Below are positions 32,911 through 41,844 of a stretch of DNA of 64,000 bases, in pieces. The DNA is taken from NCBI GenBank assembly GCA_963805715.1, contig CAWDVK010000018.1, positions 124,001 through 188,000 on the forward strand, written 5' to 3'. The position numbers and the translations under genes were made by a program. Every line of letters begins with the position of its first letter. The stretch's first letter is position 1. The notes beneath the pieces are model-generated. The model ran no database searches. It was not told the origin of the DNA and worked only from the letters and a program-made list of their open reading frames with translations. The DNA comes from CAWDVK01 sp963805715. Lineage in GTDB: Bacteria > Actinomycetota > Actinomycetes > Streptosporangiales > Streptosporangiaceae.

Positions 32911-34897
32911 ATGCGTTACAAGAGCGTGCTGCGAGCAGCGGCGATATCGGTGCCGGTCCTGCTGGCGATGCCCGCGCTGCCGGCCCAGGCCCAGTCCGCT
33001 CAGGGCGCTCAGCGCAGTGCGCGCAGCGCAGTGCGCGCAGCGACGTGACGACCCTCACGACCGCGCAGGCCCGGTCCCTGTCGGAGCACGTCACCGACAA
33101 AGTGATCGTCGTCTTCAAGAACCAGGTCGCCAGCCTCCCGGATACGGCGGCCAACTCGGCGCGGCGCGCCGCGGCCGTCCGGTCGGTGCAGAGCGGTGTC
33201 CTGTCCCAGCTGGCCCAGACGCACGCGACCGGCGTCAAGAGCATCGTGCTGGTGAACGCCGTCGCCGCCACTGTCTCGGCTGGCGAGGCCGCGCTGCTGC
33301 GGGCCAACCCGGCAGTGTCCGAGGTGATACCCGACCTGCCGATCCCGGTCGCCGCCAATCCCCCGCTGATCAGGCAGGTCACCAAGGCCAGCGGCACGAA
33401 GCCGCTGCCGGGCACCTGCGCACCGAAGGGCCAGGTCCAGCTCGACCCCGAGGCACTCCTGAACATTCACGCCGCCACCCAGTCGGGGAAGGGCTACTCG
33501 GCTCAGTCCCTCGGCTACACCGGCGCGGGCGTGAAGGTGGCGTTCATCGCCGATGGCGTCGACCCGGACAACCCGGACTTCATCCGCGCCAACGGCCAGC
33601 CCGTCTTCGTCGACTACCAGGATTTCAGCGGGACCGGAACGAATGCGCCGACGGACGGCGGCGAGGCCTTCCTCGATTCCAGTTCCATCGCCGCTCAGGG
33701 ACGGCACGTCTACAACGTGGCCGGATACGGCGCGGGCCTCAGCACGCCCTGCCTGATCCGGATACGCGGAGTGGCGCCCGGCGCCAGCCTGGTCGGGCTC
33801 AACGTGTTCGGCTCGTCCAACTTCGCTTACAACTCGGCCAGACCGCTTACTACCAGGTCGACATACCTGCCGGCCTCAGCGCGCTGAACGTGCAGGTCAG
33901 CACCGGCAATGCCAGCAACACGCTGCTGGCCGAGCTGGTCGACCCGGCGACCGGCGAGGCGGCCTCCACCGCCACCAACGGACTGCTGGTGACCAACCCG
34001 TCCGGCACGACGCAGCTCGCGCCCGAGACCGGCGCCCAGCTGCACGTGCTGCGCCCGGCCGCCGGGCGGTGGACGCTCGTGGTGGACTTCTACGGCACCG
34101 TGTCCGGCACCGCGGTGGCGCAGCCCTTCACCGTCACCATCAACGACACCCCGGTGACCGCCTCGGCGGCCGGGCTGCCCGACTCGGCCAGCACCACGCT
34201 GGCCGCCGGCACGCCCGTGACCGTGCCCGTGCAGGTGACGAACGGCGGCAGCACCCCGGAGGCATACTTCGTCGATCCCCGGCTCAGTACCCAGGTGGCG
34301 ACCGCGCTCGCGGCGCAGACCACGTCGACGCTGACGCTGCCTAACCTCAGCGGCACCGTGCCGACCTACCTGGTCCCGTCCCACTCAACCGCGCTGCAGA
34401 CCACGGTGTCGTCCAGCAAGCCGCTTTTCTTCGACTACACCTGGACCTTCGGGGACCCGGACCTGATCTCGACCGTGGGCACGACCGCCTCCGGTGCCTA
34501 CTCGGCGCCGGAGGTCGCGCCCGGCGACTGGACGGTTACGCCGTTCCTCGTCGGCCCGACCGGCAAGAACGCAGCGCCGCCGGTATCGGCGACCGTATCG
34601 ATGACGGCCACGGCAGCGGCCTTCGACCCGGCGGTCAGCTCCCCGACCGGGGACCTGTGGCTCGGCAGCGTCAACGCCGCGGCCAGCTTCACGCCCTACG
34701 TCGTCAACCCGGGCCAGACCGTCACCATCCCAGTCACCATCACGCCCGGCGGAACCCCGGGAAGCACGGTCACCGGAACCCTCTATGTGGACGACTCCTC
34801 GTTCATTCCTGGCGCGGTGACCTTTAACGACCTAGCCGGGAATTTCCCCGAGGGAAGCGACGTAGCCGCCTTCCCCTACGAGTACACCGTCAAGTAA
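32911..34897 (+). pseudogene. Secreted S8 (subtilisin-like) peptidase, decayed
   Basis: The signal peptide RYKSVLRAAAISVPVLLAMPALPAQAQ is in one frame. After a 14-bp tandem duplication (33011-33038) the next frame gives the pro-domain (VTDKVIVVFKNQVASLPD), the catalytic Asp region YTGAGVKVAFIADGVDPDNPDF, and VAPGASLVGLNVFGSS. At about 33833 the sequence jumps, in a third frame, to the C-terminal domain GQTAYYQVDIPAGLSALNVQVSTG, ending 34897 with beta-sandwich segments. The region that should hold the Ser (GTS) motif and most of the protease core is missing, so a deletion has removed the active site. Removing one 14-bp copy restores the first frame exactly. It is clearly inactive as a protease. 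Confidence 0.85.
33011..33038 (+). repeat. 14-bp tandem duplication causing a frameshift
   Basis: AGCGCAGTGCGCGC occurs twice in tandem just after the signal peptide of the S8 peptidase. Fourteen bases shift the frame by two, exactly the shift seen between the signal peptide frame and the pro-domain frame. Confidence 0.85.
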
Positions 34898-34945
34898 CGG
34901 CGAGGCGGTCGCTGCGCTGGCAGCGGCCGCGCAGGCACCTGCCGG

Positions 34946-34981
34946 CGGCGGGGCGGACGGCATCGGCCGTCCGCCCCGCCG
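34946..34981. terminator. 16-bp stem terminator
   Basis: CGGCGGGGCGGACGGC pairs perfectly with its downstream complement around the tetraloop ATCG, 48 bases after the peptidase stop. It is very stable, with no U-tract, as usual for high-GC actinomycete terminators. Confidence 0.8.
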
Positions 34982-35106
34982 CGCGCATTCAGCGCGACTG
35001 GGCCCGTCCGGGCCGGCCATTCCGCTGGCCGGATTTTCTCGGCGCGCCGACGTTAGTACCAGCCCTTCCGGGAAAGAGACTGCCGCTGGCCAGGGAGGAG
35101 CTCGTC

Positions 35107-35415
35107 ATGACGGACGTCCATGGCACGGCAAGGCCCGCCGGGGCGCGGGATAGCTCGACCGGGGATCTGGTCAAGCAGCTCACCGAGCAGGTCTCGCGGC
35201 TGGTCCGCGACGAGCTGAAGCTCGCCCGGGTCGAGATGACCCGCAAGGGCGCGCGGGCCGGCCGGGGCATCGGCCTGTTCGGCGGCAGCGGCATCATCGC
35301 CCTCTACGGGACCGGCTGCCTGATCGCCGCGGCTGTCATGGCGATCGCCACGGCGGTGACCGCATGGCTGGCAGCGCTGATCGTCGGAGCGGCGCCTTTC
35401 GCCCGGCGGTCATGA
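35107..35415 (+). CDS. Holin-X (phage holin superfamily) protein, shortened C-terminus
   Basis: 102 residues with GGGAGGAG upstream of ATG 35107. A helical N-terminus (STGDLVKQLTEQVSRLVRDELKLARVEMTRKG) is followed by two hydrophobic helices (GIIALYGTGCLIAAAVMAIATAV and AWLAALIVGA). This is the actinobacterial Holin-X family, usually chromosomal and of unknown role. Members normally continue for about 30 more residues; here the second helix ends abruptly with APFARRS, suggesting a recent frameshift or stop near 35395. Confidence 0.85.
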   Translation: MTDVHGTARPAGARDSSTGDLVKQLTEQVSRLVRDELKLARVEMTRKGARAGRGIGLFGGSGIIALYGTGCLIAAAVMAIATAVTAWLAALIVGAAPFARRS

Positions 35416-35469
35416 GATTCCCGTGCAACCAGCCAGCATCGGCGCCAGCGTGCCCGGCGTCGTCCTGGC

Positions 35470-36009
35470 CTAGCCCGGTGCCGAGAGACGGAGGTCACCG
35501 AAGGCGACGCTGAAGCCCGGGCCGTCGGGGGCGGCGCACATGGCCCCGGCCAGCGCCTCGCGGCCAGGCGGCAGGTAGGCCAGCGCGGCCAGCCGGGGCT
35601 TGGTGCCGCCAGCGGCGAAGCGGACCTCGACGGCGTCGCCGCGGCGGGTGACCGCCAGCGCGAGCTCGCCAGCGTCCGGCGGCAGGTCGCCGACCGCCCA
35701 GCTGGAGTAGTCGCGGGTGATGACGGTACTGAAGCGCGGCTGCCCGTCGACGAACTCCACGCCGGCTTTCAGCCAGTTCCGGGCGTCGACCCGCACCATG
35801 ATCCCGGCCTGGTCGTACTGCGCGGCGTACGACCCGCGCAGGCGCACCGAGAGATCGAAATCCCCGGCCATCAGCTCACCGTAGAGGTGCCCGTTGTCGC
35901 GCACGTACCCATAGCCGGTGGTCCGCCAGAAGTCTGTTCCGGCGTCGGCGGTGACGGTCAGCGTCCCCTCTTCCCGCGACCACCTGGCCGGCTCGTTCAG
36001 CCACTGCAT
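35470..36009 (-). CDS. DUF1349 (concanavalin-like) protein
   Basis: 179 residues from ATG 36009, whose product starts MQWLNEPARWSREEGTLTVTADAG. Beta-strand-rich DUF1349 pattern: GTDFWRTTGYGYVRDNGHLYG, DFDLSVRLRGSYAAQYDQAGIMVRVDARNWLKAGVEFVDGQPRFSTV and DGPGFSVAFGDLRL. The family has a lectin/glucanase-like fold and unknown function. An in-frame extension to 36099 is Arg/Pro-rich and unlikely to be translated. It is cotranscribed after the DUF427 gene, 64 bases apart. Confidence 0.88.
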   Translation of the reverse strand: MQWLNEPARWSREEGTLTVTADAGTDFWRTTGYGYVRDNGHLYGELMAGDFDLSVRLRGSYAAQYDQAGIMVRVDARNWLKAGVEFVDGQPRFSTVITRDYSSWAVGDLPPDAGELALAVTRRGDAVEVRFAAGGTKPRLAALAYLPPGREALAGAMCAAPDGPGFSVAFGDLRLSAPG

Positions 36010-36073
36010 GCTGCGCCTGCCTGACGCTCGGCCCGCGCGGCCTGCCGGTGCGCGGGTTGGGGACCCGGCTGAC

Positions 36074-36442
36074 TCAGGCAGGCGGCTGCCGCTCGCCATC
36101 GATGCTCAGCTCCGTCCGGTCCGGGTAGAAGCACATCATCCCGGCGATCCCCGCGGCCCGCGGAATCGGCGACTGATAACTCCAGGCCAGGTCCTCATGC
36201 AGCCTGCCGTCCAGCTCGGCCGACCAGTAGGACGCCTGGCCCTTGAACGGGCAGGTGGTCTGGGTGGAGGTGGGCCGCAGCAGCTCGGTGCGCACATCCT
36301 CGGGCGGGAGGTAGTAACGAGGCGGCAGCCCCGCCTCGTCCAGGACCATGGCCCGGTCGGACTCGGCCAGCTTCTCGCCGCCGAGCATGACCTCGACGTG
36401 CCGGCCGGCCGGGGAAATCGTGATCTGGTGCGCTCTGGTCAT
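36074..36442 (-). CDS. DUF427 domain protein
   Basis: 122 residues from ATG 36442. The family signature is clear: HVEVMLGGEKLAESDRAMVLDEAGLPPRYYLPPEDV, then TCPFKGQASYWSAELDGR and LAWSYQSPIPRAAGIAGMMCFYPDRTELSIDG. DUF427 proteins are small beta-rich cytosolic proteins of unknown function, widespread in actinobacteria and fungi. It precedes the DUF1349 gene on the same strand. Confidence 0.92.
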   Translation of the reverse strand: MTRAHQITISPAGRHVEVMLGGEKLAESDRAMVLDEAGLPPRYYLPPEDVRTELLRPTSTQTTCPFKGQASYWSAELDGRLHEDLAWSYQSPIPRAAGIAGMMCFYPDRTELSIDGERQPPA

Positions 36443-36789
36443 GCAGGTGCCAACCATCAGGCGCCCATGGCGATTCCGCCGCGGCCGCGGCAGATCCGCT
36501 GCCGCGCGGCGAGCACGGGCCCCGCGGCCCGGCAGCTGCCTAAAACGGTCTTCGGCGATTATTCCGGGGCATCGGCCACCCGGCCCGTGCCACGATTGAT
36601 GCCCCGCTGCGGTGATTTGACTCTCAGCGTTACGACCAGGCGCTATCGCGGCCCGAGGTAAAGCACATGCCATGGCACCGCAAAGGTAGCGTGGTGGCGG
36701 CCTAAAACTATTCACCACGGCACCGGAGCCGCCGAGATCGCCGATTAGCGTAATAGCATGAGCTTGCCAGCCAGCGCGCGCAGGACTTC
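36443..36789. other. Divergent intergenic region
   Basis: 347 bases between the divergent DUF427 and GT87 genes. There is no gene. The part from 36600 to 36780 is less GC-rich and probably holds promoters, including a TTGACT word at 36617, but no convincing paired -10 box or palindrome. Confidence 0.5.
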
Positions 36790-38208
36790 GTGACCGGCTT
36801 TCGCCAGATGGTCCTGACCAGACCGCGGGCGGCTCTGCCATCCTGGCGCACCTGGCGCCGCTGGCTCCTGGCCGCGGGAGTGGCCGCCTTCGCCCTGGCC
36901 GTGGGATCATACGTTTCCTTTGTCCTGCACAGCCCTCCGCTTATTCGCTTTATGAGCCCGGTCGATATCTGGGTGTACCGTTCAGCAGGCCTCATCGTGC
37001 GCGGGGCGACCCCGCTGTACGGCACGCATAAGCTGACGACTCTTTATCACTGGGCGCGTAATCCGCAGTTCACCTACACGCCATTCGCCGCGATGGTGTT
37101 CACGATCCTGACCGTGCCCGCATTCCAGCTGCTGATGAGAATCTCGGTCGGGGTCAACATCCTGGCCCTGCTGGGCACGATCTGGATGTGCCTCGGCTGC
37201 CTGGGCTACCGGCGCGGCATGGCCCGGCTGGGCGGCACGCTGCTGCTGGCCGCGGCGCTGTTCTGGACCGAGCCAGTCCAGCGGACGCTCTACCTGGGGC
37301 AGATCGAGCTGGTCCTGATGGCACTGATCATCTGGGATCAGTGCCAGCCGGACCGCCGCTGGTGGAAGGGCGCGGGCATCGGCATCGCCGCCGGGATCAA
37401 GCTGGTGCCGCTGATCTTCATTCCGTACCTGCTGCTGACCCGCAGGTACCGGCAGGCGGGGGTCGCCGCCGGGGTGTTCGCGCTGACCGTGGCGGCGGGA
37501 TTCGCCGTGCTGCCCGGCGCGTCCAGGTCGTGGTGGCTGGATGGCCTGTTCCTGCAGGGCAAGCGGACCGGCTTCATGGGCTGGGAGGGCAACCAGTCGC
37601 TGCTGGCGATCATCACCAGGCTGTCCGGCAGCATGTCCGCCGCGCAGCCGGCGTGGCTGGCGGCTGCCGCGGTGACGACGGTGGCCGGCCTGGCCGCCGC
37701 GACGATGCTGGACCGCGCTGGCCAGCGGCTGGCCGGGCTGCTCACCTGCGCGCTGACCGGGCTGCTGGTGTCACCGGTCAGCTGGGACCATCACTGGGTC
37801 TGGATCGTTCCCGGCGTGGTCCTGGCCGTCCACTACGCCTTCCGGGCCCGGTCCGCGGTCCGCTGGGCCTGGGCGGCGCTGGCCGCCGCGATCGTGCTCA
37901 TCTTCGCCGCCTGGCCGGGAAGCTTCTGGGGAGCGCCGCGCGACCTGGGCGCTTTCTCCATGGGCCTGATCTGGGCCCCGCCCAATACCAACCCCGGCGC
38001 TTACTACCAGCACGGCGACCTGCCGTCGTACGCGGAGTACCACTGGCACGGTCTCCAGCTGCTGGCCGGGAACCTCTACGTGCTGACCGGGATGGCCATC
38101 TTCGTCCTGGCGCTGGTACTCGCCTTTCGGGCAAAACGGGAGCTCCGCACGCCGGTCAGGACCGCTAGCCAGCCAGGCCCGGTGCTGGAGCCGTCCGGCC
38201 GGCGCTAG
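36790..38208 (+). CDS. GT87 family (DUF2029) polyprenyl-phosphate mannosyltransferase-like protein
   Basis: 472 residues with about 10-12 membrane helices; GTG start, no obvious ribosome binding site. The signature MSPVDIWVYRSAGLIVRGATPLYG (catalytic acidic residue in the first extracytoplasmic loop) is followed by QFTYTPFAAMVF and GQIELVLMALIIWD, as in GT-C mannosyltransferases of the PimE/AftC-related group. These use polyprenyl-phosphate sugars to extend lipoglycans outside the membrane. The later segment WEGNQSLLAIITRL and SWDHHWVWIVPGVVLAVHY also fits. It is flanked downstream by a methyltransferase and an LCP ligase, so envelope biogenesis is plausible. Confidence 0.9.
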   Translation: MTGFRQMVLTRPRAALPSWRTWRRWLLAAGVAAFALAVGSYVSFVLHSPPLIRFMSPVDIWVYRSAGLIVRGATPLYGTHKLTTLYHWARNPQFTYTPFAAMVFTILTVPAFQLLMRISVGVNILALLGTIWMCLGCLGYRRGMARLGGTLLLAAALFWTEPVQRTLYLGQIELVLMALIIWDQCQPDRRWWKGAGIGIAAGIKLVPLIFIPYLLLTRRYRQAGVAAGVFALTVAAGFAVLPGASRSWWLDGLFLQGKRTGFMGWEGNQSLLAIITRLSGSMSAAQPAWLAAAAVTTVAGLAAATMLDRAGQRLAGLLTCALTGLLVSPVSWDHHWVWIVPGVVLAVHYAFRARSAVRWAWAALAAAIVLIFAAWPGSFWGAPRDLGAFSMGLIWAPPNTNPGAYYQHGDLPSYAEYHWHGLQLLAGNLYVLTGMAIFVLALVLAFRAKRELRTPVRTASQPGPVLEPSGRR

Positions 38209-38302
38209 CCGGTGACGGCCGGGCACGAGCAGCAGCAGGCCGCGCCGTGAGGCTAGGATCCTGACTCACCTGGCCAGCGCCGGCGGCGTCCGGCCGGAAA
38301 CC

Positions 38303-39241
38303 GTGAGCCGGGGCCGCGCGCTCCGGTCAGTGCCCAGATCGGATCACCAGCGTGCCGGACCGCCCGTGCCTCCCGACCTGACGGACTCCGCTGACCTGGC
38401 TGAGGCCCGCGACCTGGCCGCGCTGCTCCGGCGGTGGCGTGATGACCTGGCCGCCTGGGCGATTCCCGAGGACATCCTGGCGGCGGCGCCCGACTCGCCC
38501 TGGGTGCTGCCGCACCAGGTCTTCGCCCGCCGGGCTGACCGGGTTAGCGCCAGCCCGTCCGGACTGTCCTTTGAGCTGGCCCGGGCGGCGCTGGAGCCGC
38601 CGGGCACGGTCCTGGATGTCGGTGCCGGCGCGGGCGCGGCCTGCCTGCCACTGCTGCCCCGGCTGACGGCACTCGCTGCCGTGGACACCGACGCCCAGAT
38701 GCTGCGATTGCTGGCTCAGCGCGCCGGGGCCGCCGGCCTGCAGCCCCGGCTGATCGCCGGCCGCTGGCCGGACGTGGCCGCGCAGGCCGCCCCCGCCGAC
38801 CTGGTCACGTGTCACCACGTCACCTACAACGTGCCGGATATCCAGCCGTTCCTGGCCGCCCTGTCGGCCAGCGCGCGGCGGCGGGTCGTCATCGAGATGA
38901 CCGTGACGCACCCGCTCGCCAGCCTGAACGACCTCTGGCTGCACTTCCACGGACTGCGCCGGCCGTCCGGGCCGACGGCCGCCGGCCTGATCGCGATCCT
39001 GACCGCCATGGGCGTCCCGGTGCTGCACCGCACCTGGCGGCGGCCGGGCGGCCGCGACTACGCGAGCTTCGATGAGCTCATCGATGTCACCAGGCGCAGG
39101 CTGTGCCTGCCGCCCGAGCGCGCCGCGGAAGTGGCGGCGGCGCTGACTGCCGCGGGCGTCGATCCCGCCCATCCGGTGGATCTCGGCTCGTCCGGGCGGG
39201 AAGTGGCCACGATCTGGTGGGATCGCCGGGCGGCCGGCTAG
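38303..39241 (+). CDS. SAM-dependent class I methyltransferase
   Basis: 312 residues from GTG 38303, or 303 from GTG 38330. The Rossmann SAM site is TVLDVGAGAGAACLPLLPRLTALAAVDTDAQML; post-motif DLVTCHHVTYNVPDIQPFLAAL matches motif II, and VVIEMTVTHPLASLNDLWLHFHGLRRP follows. The N-terminal 80 residues are helical (LLRRWRDDLAAWAIPEDILAAAP). The substrate cannot be read from sequence. It starts 94 bases after the GT87 gene on the same strand. Confidence 0.85.
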   Translation: MSRGRALRSVPRSDHQRAGPPVPPDLTDSADLAEARDLAALLRRWRDDLAAWAIPEDILAAAPDSPWVLPHQVFARRADRVSASPSGLSFELARAALEPPGTVLDVGAGAGAACLPLLPRLTALAAVDTDAQMLRLLAQRAGAAGLQPRLIAGRWPDVAAQAAPADLVTCHHVTYNVPDIQPFLAALSASARRRVVIEMTVTHPLASLNDLWLHFHGLRRPSGPTAAGLIAILTAMGVPVLHRTWRRPGGRDYASFDELIDVTRRRLCLPPERAAEVAAALTAAGVDPAHPVDLGSSGREVATIWWDRRAAG

Positions 39242-39342
39242 CCGGCCGTCTATTGTCAAAATTTTGCCCAGCCAATTTGGCGACTGGTCCGTCTTGCAGG
39301 TAGAGACATAGAGACGGCGAGAGCTGCGGTGAGGCAGGAAGC

Positions 39343-40611
39343 ATGAGCGAGTGGCCTGAGGGCTGGTACCGGGACAGCGGGGCAGGGGCCGAGCCGGGCC
39401 CGGCCGACCCGACCGTGCAGCTGCCCGTCGGCGGCCGTCCGCTGCCCGGCGGCGAACGGGGCGGGGCGGGGCCGTCCGCCGGCCAGGTCGGCATGTGGCC
39501 TGCCCAGCCGCCGGTGAGCAGCCGCTCCGGCGGCGGCCAGCCGGCCGGTGACCCTGCCGTCCGCCCGGCGCGCGGTCCCGGAGGCCCTGGCGGTCCTGGC
39601 CGGTACGGCCCGGGCTCGCCGGGAACCAGCCGGATGCGGCGCTGGCTGCGGCCGGGCCGGATCGTCGCTGCCCTGCTCATCGTCGTCGCGCTGGTGCTCG
39701 TCGGCAGCATCGGGATGTACTTCTACCTCAACGGCAAGCTCAGCCGGGCAAACGTCCTGGTCGACTACCCGGGCCGCCCCGCGCCGGGGGCGGGGCAGAA
39801 CTGGCTGATCGCGGGCTCCGACAGCCGCGACGGGCTGACCACGGCGCAGGAGAACGAGTTCTCCACCGGGCATGATGTCAGCGGCCAGCGCTCGGACACC
39901 ATCATGGTGCTGCACATCCCGTCCAACGGCGGGCGGCCGGTCCTGATCAGCCTGCCCCGCGACTCCTACGTGCAGATTCCCGGCTACGGCTGGAACAAGA
40001 TCAACGCCGCCTACAGCTTCGGCGGCCCCAAGCTGCTGGCCGAGACCGTGCAGAACGCGACTGGCCTCTACATCAACCACTACATGGGCATCGGCTTCGG
40101 CGGATTCGTCAACGTCGTCGACGACATCGGCGGCGTCCGGATGTGCATCAAGTACCCGCTGCACGATGTCGCCTCCGGCCTCAACATCAAGGCCGGCTGC
40201 CAGACGCTGAGCGGCGGGGAGGCCCTGGGCTACGTGCGTGACCGGCACGACTTCGCCGACCAGGACCTGCAGCGGGTGCAGGACCAGCGGCTGTTCCTGC
40301 ACGCGCTGCTGAGCAAGATGACCAGCCCCGGCGTCATGCTGAACCCGTTCGCGTCGATCCCGGCGGCCAGCGGCGTGGCCGGCACCGTGACCGTGGACCA
40401 GGGCGCCAGCCTGTACCAGCTGCTCCAGGTAGCCTTCGCGCTGCGCAATCCGGAGTCCACGACCGTCCCCATCGCCAACGCGAACTACCTCACGCCGGCC
40501 GGCGACGCCGTGCAGTGGAATCAGTCGGCGGCGCTGGAGCTGTTCAATGACCTGCGGACCGACAAGACCGTGCCGCCCAGCCTGATCTCCGGGTCGAGCC
40601 AGTCCAGCTAG
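39343..40611 (+). CDS. LCP (LytR-CpsA-Psr) family envelope ligase
   Basis: 422 residues. A 100-residue Gly/Pro-rich cytosolic region precedes one membrane helix (IVAALLIVVALVLVGSIGMYFYL), then an extracytoplasmic LCP domain: WLIAGSDSRDG, GQRSDTIMVLHIPSNGGRPVLISLPRDSYVQIPGYGWNKINAAYSFGG, MGIGFGGFVNVVDDIGGV and GYVRDRHDFADQDLQRVQDQR. The Asp/Arg residues that bind Mg and polyprenyl-pyrophosphate are all present. LCP enzymes attach arabinogalactan, teichoic acid or similar polymers to peptidoglycan. The neighbouring GT87 supports a role in cell-wall glycan assembly. Confidence 0.94.
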   Translation: MSEWPEGWYRDSGAGAEPGPADPTVQLPVGGRPLPGGERGGAGPSAGQVGMWPAQPPVSSRSGGGQPAGDPAVRPARGPGGPGGPGRYGPGSPGTSRMRRWLRPGRIVAALLIVVALVLVGSIGMYFYLNGKLSRANVLVDYPGRPAPGAGQNWLIAGSDSRDGLTTAQENEFSTGHDVSGQRSDTIMVLHIPSNGGRPVLISLPRDSYVQIPGYGWNKINAAYSFGGPKLLAETVQNATGLYINHYMGIGFGGFVNVVDDIGGVRMCIKYPLHDVASGLNIKAGCQTLSGGEALGYVRDRHDFADQDLQRVQDQRLFLHALLSKMTSPGVMLNPFASIPAASGVAGTVTVDQGASLYQLLQVAFALRNPESTTVPIANANYLTPAGDAVQWNQSAALELFNDLRTDKTVPPSLISGSSQSS

Positions 40612-40683
40612 CCATCCCCGCGGCGCGGCAGGTGCCAGCTTTGTGCGTGGCTTAGCCAGCCGCTCGCGGCTGATCTCGATACC

Positions 40684-40968
40684 ATGCGGACACCTATCCG
40701 CTGCGCGCCGCGAGACCGAGGTCAGATGCCGACCGCCAGGGACAACTCAGGACTGCGACCTGATCTGTCGTCACGCGAGGTGCAGATCATGCGGCTGATT
40801 GCCGACGGGCACTCGAACGGGCAGATCGCCCAGCGGCTGGTGCTAGCGGAGAAGACCGTCAAGAACCACGTCAACAAGATCTACTCCAAGCTCGGGGCGG
40901 GCTCGCGCGCCGACGCCATCGCGCGGTGGCAGCCAGCGGAGGGCACGAATCCGGGTCCGCGAGACTGA
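40684..40968 (+). CDS. Stand-alone LuxR-type helix-turn-helix regulator
   Basis: 94 residues (or 80 from ATG 40726). Only a GerE/LuxR DNA-binding domain is present: LSSREVQIMRLIADGHSNGQIAQRLVLAEKTVKNHVNKIYSKLGAGSRADAIARW, with no receiver or sensor domain. This resembles small GerE-type regulators. Its stop lies just before a 25-bp repeat pair and an OmpR-type two-component operon, so it may act on that promoter; this is inference. Confidence 0.88.
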   Translation: MRTPIRCAPRDRGQMPTARDNSGLRPDLSSREVQIMRLIADGHSNGQIAQRLVLAEKTVKNHVNKIYSKLGAGSRADAIARWQPAEGTNPGPRD

Positions 40969-41033
40969 GACCGCGGGCCCGCGCGACGGAGATTGCGCAC
41001 TCAAGGTGGAGACCGCGGGCCCGCGCGACGGAG
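40967..41033 (+). repeat. Two 25-bp direct repeats containing a 12-bp palindrome, upstream of the response regulator
   Basis: GAGACCGCGGGCCCGCGCGA and the next five bases (CGGAG) occur at 40967-40991 and again at 41009-41033, exactly identical. Both hold the palindrome CGCGGGCCCGCG. The copies are 42 bases apart start to start (four helical turns), 75 bases before the response-regulator ATG, and the first begins at the LuxR-gene stop. They are good candidates for operators of the LuxR-type or OmpR-type regulator, or for RNA hairpins. Confidence 0.75.
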
Positions 41034-41107
41034 CCGCGGCCCCAGCGTGTAGCGCAGCCCCGGGCGGCATTCAGGAAACGCTCAGCATCTGGCCTGACAA
41101 TAGGGGC

Positions 41108-41830
41108 ATGAGCACCACGCAACTCAATGGGCACCGGCAGCCTGACGCCCGCCTCCTGGTGGTCGAGGATGAGCCGAACATCCTGGAGCTTCTCGCGGCG
41201 AGCCTGCGGTACGCGGGCTTCGAGGTGATCACCGCGGCCGGCGGGACCGAGGCAGTGCAGGCAGCGCAGCGGCACCGACCGGACCTCATCGTGCTGGACG
41301 TGATGCTGCCCGATATGGACGGCTTCGATGTCATCCGGAGGCTTCGCGGCGGCGGGGCCAGGGTCCCCGTCGTGTTCCTGACCGCGCGTGACTCGACCGA
41401 GGACAAGATCCGCGGCCTCACCCTGGGCGGAGACGATTACGTCACCAAGCCGTTCAGCCTGGAGGAGGTCATCGCCCGGATCCGGGCGGTCTTGCGCCGG
41501 ACCAGGGGGGACGGCTCGGAGCCGCCGCCGCGGCTGAAGTTCGCCGACCTGGAGCTCGACGAGGACAGCCACGAGGTCTGGCGGGCCGGCAAGCAGATCC
41601 AGCTGTCACCCACCGAGTTCAAGCTGCTGCGGTATTTCATGGGCAACAGCAACCGGGTGCTGTCGAAGATGCAGATACTCGACCACGTGTGGGATTACGA
41701 CTTCCGCGGTGATACCGGAATCGTTGAGTCCTACGTCTCCGTGCTGCGCCGCAAGATCGACACCACGGAGCCGCACCTGCTGCACACGCTGCGCGGAGTC
41801 GGCTATGTGCTCCGGCTCCCCTCTTCCTAG
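41108..41830 (+). CDS. OmpR-family response regulator
   Basis: 240 residues from ATG 41108; an upstream in-frame extension is low-complexity. Receiver domain: acidic pocket VVEDEPN (E20-D21), phosphoacceptor D64 in LIVLDVMLPDMDG, switch T92 and K114 in YVTKPFS. Winged-helix output: LELDEDSHEVWRAGKQIQLSPTEFKLLRYFM and ILDHVWDYDFRGDTGIVESYVSVLRRKID. It resembles the TrcR/MprA/PrrA group of actinobacteria. The next gene, 14 bases on, is its sensor kinase. Confidence 0.95.
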   Translation: MSTTQLNGHRQPDARLLVVEDEPNILELLAASLRYAGFEVITAAGGTEAVQAAQRHRPDLIVLDVMLPDMDGFDVIRRLRGGGARVPVVFLTARDSTEDKIRGLTLGGDDYVTKPFSLEEVIARIRAVLRRTRGDGSEPPPRLKFADLELDEDSHEVWRAGKQIQLSPTEFKLLRYFMGNSNRVLSKMQILDHVWDYDFRGDTGIVESYVSVLRRKIDTTEPHLLHTLRGVGYVLRLPSS

Positions 41831-41844
41831 GTTCATGACGCTTT

